From assembly GCF_030140925.1 (NCBI RefSeq), contig NZ_JARBWD010000001.1, positions 1,860,001 through 1,924,000 on the forward strand: a DNA stretch of 64,000 bases. Reading direction: 5' to 3'. The notes beneath the pieces are model-generated. The model was not told the DNA's origin. It saw nothing but the letters and a program-made list of their open reading frames with translations, and ran no database searches. This DNA comes from Parerythrobacter aestuarii. Its GTDB lineage: Bacteria; Pseudomonadota; Alphaproteobacteria; Sphingomonadales; Sphingomonadaceae. The stretch's first letter is position 1, and each line of letters begins with the position of its first letter. Positions 58,601 to 64,000 of this stretch are shown piece after piece. The translations under genes were made by a program, and so were the position numbers.

Positions 58601-60517
58601 ATGCGCATGCCATCCTTCCCCTGCACTGAGCGAGGATTCCTCTCGCGCATTGCCCGCGACCGGTCCGGCAATACGCTGGCGCTGGTGGCAGCGGCGATGT
58701 TGCCGTTGCTCGCCATTGTCGGCAGCGGGGTCGACATGGGCCGCGCCTATGTCGTGCAGACACGCCTGCAACAGGCCTGCGACGCCGCCACGCTGGCCGC
58801 GCGCAAGAAGCTGGGTTCCGAAGTCGTTGTAACCGGAGACGTGCCTGCTGCGGTGGCGGACGTCGGCAACCAGTTCTTCGACCTCAACTTCCAGGATACC
58901 AGCTACGCCAGTTACGACCGGACATTCCAGATGACGCTGGAATCCGACTATTCGATCACCGGCCAGGCGAGTCTCAAATTGCCGATGGCGGTGATGCAGG
59001 TGTTCGGCAAGGACCAGATGGATATCGCCGTCAACTGCGGCAGCGTGCTCAACTTCAACAATCTCGACATCATGATGTCGATCGATGTCACCGGCTCGAT
59101 GCGCCACACCAACCCCGGCGACACCATGTCGCGGCTGGATTCGGTGAAGGCGGTGGTCCGCAATTTCCATGGCCAGCTGGAAGGCGCCAAGGCACCCACC
59201 ACCCGCATCCGCTATGGCTTCGTTCCCTATGCTTCGAACGTCAACGTTGGCGCGCTGTTGCAGGATGACTGGGTCACGACCACCTGGAATTACCAGTCGC
59301 GCGAAGAGACTGGGGTCACAATTCCGTCGGTCAGCTATACCGAGTGGAAGAACTGGGTCTACGTCTCTGGCTCCGCGACCGACTGGGCTGAAGAAAGCCG
59401 GTATGACGCCAAGTGGAATCCGCCGCCTTCACCCGACCAGGCTGGCTGGTATGAGTGCGACCAACCGGAACCAGCCGAAACCTATAGCTATGTCGATACC
59501 TTCGGCGATCCCGTCGTTACAACACAGCTTGACCCACCTGCTGTCGTCACGACCGAACCAGGTACGCGCGTGGAAAACGGCATCCGCTATCGCGACCGGG
59601 TCGTTGGCAATCAGTGCATTGTCGAGAAGCGGGTCTACACCGACTACACGAACACGTTTGACAAGGTCACTGTTGTCCCTTCGCTGGACCAGACTCAATA
59701 CCGCTACGACCAGTTGACCTTTGATGTGTCGGACTGGCGCACGGCGACCGACGGCTGCATCGAAGAGCGCAAGTCCACCCAGCTCACTGATTTCAGCAAT
59801 GTCGACCTGTCGCAGAACCTCGACCTGGATATCAATACCGTGCCCACTCCGGGTGATCCGGACACGCAATGGCGTCCACACTATCCGAGCCTGATCTATG
59901 CCCGCAAAATCTCCAGCGGCGGATCAGGATCGTTCTTCAAGCCTGCGGTCATCACAACCGACAATTACGCGCAAACCGGCTCGTGGTGGTTTTCCGATTG
60001 CCCCCCAGCAGCATCGAAGCTGGCCGAGCGAACGCTGGACGAGCTCAACACCTATCTCGATACGCTGGTGCCCTATAGCGCGACCTATCACGATATCGGC
60101 ATGATCTGGGGTGGGCGCTTGCTCTCGCAGAATGGGCTGTTCGCGGCGGAGAATGCCGACGTATCGACCAGCCAGCCGACTTCGCGCCACCTGATCTTCC
60201 TTACCGACGGCCAAACCGAGCCCTACGACCTGGCCTATACCACGTATGGTCTCGAGCCCCTCGACGAGCGCCGCTGGGACAGCTCGATGAGCCTGACACT
60301 GCCCGAGACCATCGAAGCGCGCTTCAAATTCGCGTGCGAAGAAGTGAAGAAGAACAGCATCACGGTGTGGATCATCGCTTTCGGCACCTATGCCAACCAG
60401 GCGATGAAGGACTGCGCCGGCGAAGGGTATTATTTCGAAGCGAGCGATTCCGTGCAGCTCAACGAAGCCTTTGTTTCCATCGCCAAGTCGATGGGTGACT
60501 TGAGGATTTCGAGCTGA
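58601..60517 (+). CDS. TadG-like pilus assembly protein with VWA domain
   Basis: 638 residues from ATG 58601, chosen because AGGA lies 7 bases upstream; TTG 58556 or ATG 58562/58583 would add up to 15 unconserved residues. A pseudopilin-type N-terminus (DRSGNTLALVAAAMLPLLAIVGSGVD) with one membrane helix, the TadG signature (RLQQACDAATLAARKKL), then a von Willebrand A domain with MIDAS motif SIDVTGSM. Cysteine pairs are spread through the large exported part. It is the first of three coupled Tad-type genes; no other tad/cpa genes lie in the window. Confidence 0.87.
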   Translation: MRMPSFPCTERGFLSRIARDRSGNTLALVAAAMLPLLAIVGSGVDMGRAYVVQTRLQQACDAATLAARKKLGSEVVVTGDVPAAVADVGNQFFDLNFQDTSYASYDRTFQMTLESDYSITGQASLKLPMAVMQVFGKDQMDIAVNCGSVLNFNNLDIMMSIDVTGSMRHTNPGDTMSRLDSVKAVVRNFHGQLEGAKAPTTRIRYGFVPYASNVNVGALLQDDWVTTTWNYQSREETGVTIPSVSYTEWKNWVYVSGSATDWAEESRYDAKWNPPPSPDQAGWYECDQPEPAETYSYVDTFGDPVVTTQLDPPAVVTTEPGTRVENGIRYRDRVVGNQCIVEKRVYTDYTNTFDKVTVVPSLDQTQYRYDQLTFDVSDWRTATDGCIEERKSTQLTDFSNVDLSQNLDLDINTVPTPGDPDTQWRPHYPSLIYARKISSGGSGSFFKPAVITTDNYAQTGSWWFSDCPPAASKLAERTLDELNTYLDTLVPYSATYHDIGMIWGGRLLSQNGLFAAENADVSTSQPTSRHLIFLTDGQTEPYDLAYTTYGLEPLDERRWDSSMSLTLPETIEARFKFACEEVKKNSITVWIIAFGTYANQAMKDCAGEGYYFEASDSVQLNEAFVSIAKSMGDLRISS

Positions 60518-61104
60518 TGTTGCGCGCGCTCCACTCCCTTTACGACAATCGCGATGGCGTGACTTTCGTCGAGTTCGCCCTGATCTCGCCGGTCCTGTTG
60601 ATTGCGATGATGGGCGGGCTCGACCTGGCCTTCAATGCCTATACCAGCACCATGCTGCGCGGGGCAGTGCAGGATGCCGCACGCGATGCGACCATCGAGA
60701 ACTCAAACACCACCGCCCTCGACACACAGGTGACCAACAGCGTCCACAATGTGCTGCCCACTGCCACACTGAGCTTCGATCGCTGGTCTTATGCCTCGTT
60801 CTCCGAAATCGCCACGCCAGAGGATTTCAACGATCTCAACGGCGATGGCCTGTGCAATGATGGCGAACCGTTCGAGGATTCCAACGGCAACGGCGTTTAT
60901 GATCTCGATCGCGCCAAGGCCGGCGACAATGGCGGTGCGCGCGACGTTGTCGTCTATTCGGTAACGATGTCCTATGACCGGCTGTTCCCTGCCCCGGCAC
61001 TGATCGGCCTGCCCGAGGAATATTCCACCACGGCCACCACCATCGTGCGCAACCAGCCCTATGACAATCTGCGCCCTGCCCCCGCGACGGGGAATTGCGC
61101 ATGA
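60517..61104 (+). CDS. TadE-like pseudopilin with calcium-loop-like motif
   Basis: 195 residues. N-terminal NRDGVTFVEFALISPVLLIAMMGG is the TadE/TadF prepilin-like segment (Glu at +5 of the hydrophobic helix). The exported part contains DLNGDGLCNDGE (106-117), which fits the 12-residue EF/dockerin-type calcium loop, and DSNGNGVYDLD (121-131) directly after it. ATG starts at the final base of the TadG stop (TGATG) and the stop overlaps the next ATG. Confidence 0.85.
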   Translation: MLRALHSLYDNRDGVTFVEFALISPVLLIAMMGGLDLAFNAYTSTMLRGAVQDAARDATIENSNTTALDTQVTNSVHNVLPTATLSFDRWSYASFSEIATPEDFNDLNGDGLCNDGEPFEDSNGNGVYDLDRAKAGDNGGARDVVVYSVTMSYDRLFPAPALIGLPEEYSTTATTIVRNQPYDNLRPAPATGNCA

Positions 61105-62021
61105 AGCGGCTGGTCTCACGTCTGCGCAGCCACACCAGCGGCGTCGCCATGACCGAGTTTGCGCTCGCCGCGCCGTTACTGATGACGGCCGGCCTCTATG
61201 GTGCGGAAACGACCTGGCTCACAGTCACACACATGCGGGTGAACCAGACGGCACTGGAAATCGCCGACGATGCCTCACGCATCGGCGACCTGTCGACGCT
61301 GACCAGCCGCAAGATCTACGAAAGCGACATCAACGAGCTGTTCTACGGCGCGCATCTGGAAAGCGACGAACTCGACCTGTTCACGCATGGCCGGGTGATC
61401 CTGAGCAGCCTCGAAGTCTATCCCGACAGCGATCCTGCGCAGCAATACATCCACTGGCAGCGCTGCAAGGGGTCGCTCAACGTCTCGTCAAGCTACGGTC
61501 AAACCGGCGATGGTATCGGCGATGCGACCTTCACCGGCATGGGGCCGATCGGCAACAAGGTCATGGCCATGGAAGACGACGCAGTGATGTTCGTCGAGAT
61601 CGCCTATGACTACCAGCCGCTGTTCGGCGACATTTTCGTTTCCGACCGTCGTATTGTCGGACACGCCGCCTTCAATGTGCGTTCCGACCGCGACCTCTCG
61701 CAGGTCTACCAGCGCGACGCCTTCGATCCCGATCCGGTCTCCAGCTGTGGCACCTATGACGGCTTTTCCGGCGGCAGTTTGCCGACGCCGGGCACAGGCG
61801 GCGCTGCTGGTGCTTCGGCAGCCCCGGACACTTCCACCACGACCAGCTCAGGCAGTAGCTCGACATCTGGCAGCTCGACGACCAGCGGCTCTTCGACAGG
61901 TGGCGCCTCGACTACCGGCGGCTCGTCTTCGGGTGGTGCCTCGAGCAGCGGAGGCCCAAGCTCCACCACCAGCGGCGGCGGAAGCACCGGCTCACCTGCC
62001 TTCTTCGGCATGGGATTCTAA
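61101..62021 (+). CDS. Tad-type pseudopilin with Ser/Thr/Gly-rich tail
   Basis: 306 residues. SGVAMTEFALAAPLLMTAGLYG is the TadE-like N-terminus, then an exported domain of about 190 residues. The last 85 residues or so are nearly all Ser, Thr, Gly and Ala, ending PAFFGMGF. ATG 61101 overlaps the stop of the preceding gene (ATGA). The tail may be a flexible, possibly modified surface stalk; this is inferred. The gene converges on pdhB with 41 bases between. Confidence 0.83.
   Translation: MKRLVSRLRSHTSGVAMTEFALAAPLLMTAGLYGAETTWLTVTHMRVNQTALEIADDASRIGDLSTLTSRKIYESDINELFYGAHLESDELDLFTHGRVILSSLEVYPDSDPAQQYIHWQRCKGSLNVSSSYGQTGDGIGDATFTGMGPIGNKVMAMEDDAVMFVEIAYDYQPLFGDIFVSDRRIVGHAAFNVRSDRDLSQVYQRDAFDPDPVSSCGTYDGFSGGSLPTPGTGGAAGASAAPDTSTTTSSGSSSTSGSSTTSGSSTGGASTTGGSSSGGASSSGGPSSTTSGGGSTGSPAFFGMGF
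61794..61998 (+). repeat. Low-complexity Ser/Thr/Gly coding repeat
   Basis: About 200 bases of imperfect repeats such as GGCAGCTCGACG and GGCTCGTCTTCGGGTGG encode the Ser/Thr/Gly tail. Repeat number is likely to vary between strains. Confidence 0.6.
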
Positions 62022-62062
62022 AGGCAACCTTCCTGCCCCTGCCGACAAGCGGCCTGAAACAT

Positions 62063-63436
62063 TCAATCCCTGTAGCAGACCTTCTTCGCCGCCGCGACGA
62101 TGCGGGCGGTGTCGATCAGGGCCAGCTTCTCGAGATTGGCGGCGTAGGGCAGCGGCACATCCTCGTCGGTCACCCGCAGTACCGGTGCATCGAGATGGTC
62201 GAAGCCCTCCTCCATGCAGATCGCGGCGATTTCCGAAGCGATCGAGCAGGTCGGCCAGCCCTCTTCCGCGACGATCAGGCGATTGGTCTTGGCGAGTGAA
62301 TTGAGCACCGTTTCCTTGTCGAGCGGACGCAGCGTTCTGAGGTCGATAACTTCGGCATCGATGCCCTCTTCCGCCAGCTGCTCAGCGGCTTCGAGCGCCC
62401 AGCCCACCGCGATCGAATAGCTGACGATGGTCACGTCCGAACCTTCGCGCATGATCCGCGCCTTGCCGATCGGCAGCACGTGGCCGTCAAGCTCGGGCAA
62501 TTCGAAGCTGCGGCCATAGACCAGCTCGTTTTCGAGGAAGACGACCGGATCATCGCTACGGATCGCCGCCTTCAGCAGGCCCTTGGCGTCCGACGAGTCA
62601 TACGGCGCGATCACGATGAGGCCGGGCACGCTGGCGTACCACGGGCCATAGTTCTGGCTATGCTGGGCGCCGACACGGCTGGCCGCACCATTGGGGCCGC
62701 GGAACACCACGGGGCAGCGCATCTGGCCACCCGACATGTAATTGGTCTTGGCCGCCGAGTTGATGATGTGGTCGATCGCCTGCATGGCAAAGTTGAAGGT
62801 CATGAATTCGACCACCGGTCGCAGGCCGCCCATGGCCGCCCCCGCACCGATACCGGCAAAGCCGTACTCGGTGATCGGCGTATCGATCACGCGCTTGGGC
62901 CCGAATTCGTCGAGCAGCCCCTGGGTCACCTTGTAGGCACCCTGGTATTCGGCAACTTCCTCACCCATCACGAACACGCGCTCGTCGCGGCGCATTTCCT
63001 CGGCCATGGCATCGCGCAGCGCCTCGCGGACGCTGACAGTGGCCATGTTGGTGCCGGCGGGGACTTCGGGATCGTCCTTGGGCTTGCTTGGAGCCGGCCG
63101 CGCAGGAGCCTGCTCCCCCGCGGAGGCGGGGGCCTCAGTCGGTTGCGCGCTACTGCCTGAGGTCTCCGCCTTCGCGGAGACTCCGACGTCGTCGCCTTCA
63201 CCACCAAGCATGGCGATGACCGTGCCCACCTTCACATTCTCGGTCCCTTCGGGGACCAGGATCTTGCCGAGAATGCCGTCATCGACGGCTTCGAATTCCA
63301 TCGTCGCCTTATCGGTCTCGATCTCAGCGATGATGTCACCGATGGCGATTTCGTCACCTTCGGCTTTGAGCCACTTGGCGAGGGTGCCTTCTTCCATGGT
63401 CGGCGAAAGCGCGGGCATTTTGAGTTCGATAGCCAT
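62063..63436 (-). CDS. pdhB: Pyruvate dehydrogenase E1 beta with N-terminal lipoyl domain
   Basis: 457 residues. Residues 1-80 are a biotinyl/lipoyl domain with lysine K43 in ETDKATMEF, then an Ala/Pro/Glu linker (81-130), then the E1 beta transketolase-like domain ([20 protein letters not shown] to the C-terminus, including [14 protein letters not shown] and [15 protein letters not shown]). The lipoyl-E1beta fusion is typical of sphingomonads and other alphaproteobacteria. It follows pdhA by 3 bases. The lipoyl domain is closely related to that of PdhC at 10 kb. Confidence 0.95.
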   Translation of the reverse strand: MAIELKMPALSPTMEEGTLAKWLKAEGDEIAIGDIIAEIETDKATMEFEAVDDGILGKILVPEGTENVKVGTVIAMLGGEGDDVGVSAKAETSGSSAQPTEAPASAGEQAPARPAPSKPKDDPEVPAGTNMATVSVREALRDAMAEEMRRDERVFVMGEEVAEYQGAYKVTQGLLDEFGPKRVIDTPITEYGFAGIGAGAAMGGLRPVVEFMTFNFAMQAIDHIINSAAKTNYMSGGQMRCPVVFRGPNGAASRVGAQHSQNYGPWYASVPGLIVIAPYDSSDAKGLLKAAIRSDDPVVFLENELVYGRSFELPELDGHVLPIGKARIMREGSDVTIVSYSIAVGWALEAAEQLAEEGIDAEVIDLRTLRPLDKETVLNSLAKTNRLIVAEEGWPTCSIASEIAAICMEEGFDHLDAPVLRVTDEDVPLPYAANLEKLALIDTARIVAAAKKVCYRD

Positions 63437-63439
63437 CGA

Positions 63440-64000
63440 TCAATACTCCCCCACCAGCACATCGGTGTAGAGTTCGCTCGGTGCTGGCTCCGGTGAGTTC
63501 TCGGCGAAGTCGGCACTTTCGGCGACCTGCGCACGAATAGCCTTGTCGATGGCTTTCAGGTCGTCCTCGCTCTTGCCCTTCTCGATCAGGGTTTTCTTCA
63601 AGCCTTCGATCGGGTCATGCTGCTCACGCTGTTCCTGCACTTCCTCGCGGGTGCGGTACTTGGCCGGGTCCGACATCGAGTGCCCGCGATAGCGATAGGT
63701 ATTGCACTCCATCAGAACCGGGCCATTGCCTTCGCGGACATGCTTGAAGGCGACTTCGGCGGCGGCGCGCACTTCGAGCACGTCCATCCCGTTCACTTCC
63801 ATGCCGGGGATGCGGAAGGCGGTGCCGCGGCGGTGGAAACGCGTCTCGGCCGAGCTGCGCTTGGATGCGGTGCCCATGGCATACTGGTTGTCCTCGACCA
63901 CGAACACGATCGGCAGGTTCCACAGCGCTGCCATGTTGAAGGTCTCGTAGACCTGGCCCTGGTTGGCCGCGCCGTCGCCGAAATAGGCGAGGCACAGCCC
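63440..64000 (-). CDS. pdhA: Pyruvate dehydrogenase E1 alpha (partial, 5' end beyond the window)
   Basis: The frame is open to the window edge; about 186 C-terminal residues are present. Thiamine-diphosphate motif LAYFGDGAANQGQVYE is at the edge, followed by VEDNQYAMGT and the phosphorylation-loop region YRYRGHSMSDPAKYRT. Together these identify E1 alpha. An internal ATG at 63934 is not the start. It pairs with pdhB, 3 bases downstream. Confidence 0.94.
   Translation of the reverse strand, partial: GLCLAYFGDGAANQGQVYETFNMAALWNLPIVFVVEDNQYAMGTASKRSSAETRFHRRGTAFRIPGMEVNGMDVLEVRAAAEVAFKHVREGNGPVLMECNTYRYRGHSMSDPAKYRTREEVQEQREQHDPIEGLKKTLIEKGKSEDDLKAIDKAIRAQVAESADFAENSPEPAPSELYTDVLVGEY

Overview
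The window is GC-rich chromosomal DNA with the gene content and order of an alphaproteobacterium in Sphingomonadales, most likely Erythrobacteraceae (Erythrobacter, Altererythrobacter or Qipengyuania type). The support is a dusB-ntrB-ntrC-ntrY-ntrX-hfq-hflX cluster, an Hfq with two Sm domains, a pyruvate dehydrogenase E1 beta with its own lipoyl domain, a class III PHA synthase and an archaeal/eukaryotic-type prolyl-tRNA synthetase. The genus is inferred, not shown. Coding density is very high: no gene-free stretch exceeds 300 bases, many neighbours overlap by 1-4 bases, and several convergent pairs share stop-codon bases. I see no insertion sequence, prophage, CRISPR array or integrase.

Layout. 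1-7.1 kb: MFS transporter, alanine racemase, the PHA regulator phaR behind a TGC/GCA-rich likely operator, proS, a DUF805 membrane protein and a secreted M28 peptidase. 7.1-15 kb: rnr, a universal stress protein, the pyruvate dehydrogenase E2 (pdhC) and E3 (lpdA) genes around a thioesterase gene, a cysteine-rich unknown with an internal lipobox, and a secreted amidohydrolase. 15-23.5 kb: a CPA2 antiporter, an HCCA-isomerase-like protein, then a leftward unit of tRNA-Ser, small phaE-like gene, phaC, GNAT and alpha/beta hydrolase, followed by a class IV aminotransferase/sulfotransferase pair and a DUF819 protein. 23.7-33.9 kb: a long rightward run of cell-wall genes (mltB, degenerate rlpA, dac) and housekeeping genes (tmk, holB, metG, tatD, an MBL hydrolase, a 55-residue membrane protein), then argE and mazG. 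33.9-43.1 kb: the leftward nitrogen/RNA cluster. 43.2-49.2 kb: ispD, ispF, pncC, a Coq10-like gene, lipA, carbonic anhydrase, a NYN-LOTUS protein and a periplasmic TPR protein. 49.5-58.4 kb: gyrA, a TauD-like dioxygenase, a lysoplasmalogenase-like protein, a TPR-sulfotransferase, trmFO, an EF-hand protein and a phytoene-synthase-like protein. 58.6-62 kb: three Tad-type pseudopilin genes behind two TTAACCAT (CtrA-like) sites. 62-64 kb: pdhB and the 3' part of pdhA.

How the genes connect. E1 (62-64 kb) and E2/E3 (10-13 kb) form one pyruvate dehydrogenase complex encoded at two separate places, and lipA supplies its lipoyl groups. PhaR, PhaC and the small PhaE-like protein form a polyhydroxyalkanoate synthesis module. 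NtrBC and NtrYX are two nitrogen/redox two-component systems co-encoded with the RNA chaperone Hfq. IspD and IspF act in the MEP isoprenoid pathway.

Most of the window is core genome and I do not see an obvious new multi-gene system. The most rewarding items are the tandem Hfq, the PHA unit that starts 24 bases after a tRNA gene, the TGC/GCA array before phaR, the CxxxCxxC protein with an internal lipobox, the catalytically degraded RlpA, and the Tad pseudopilin with calcium-loop-like motifs.
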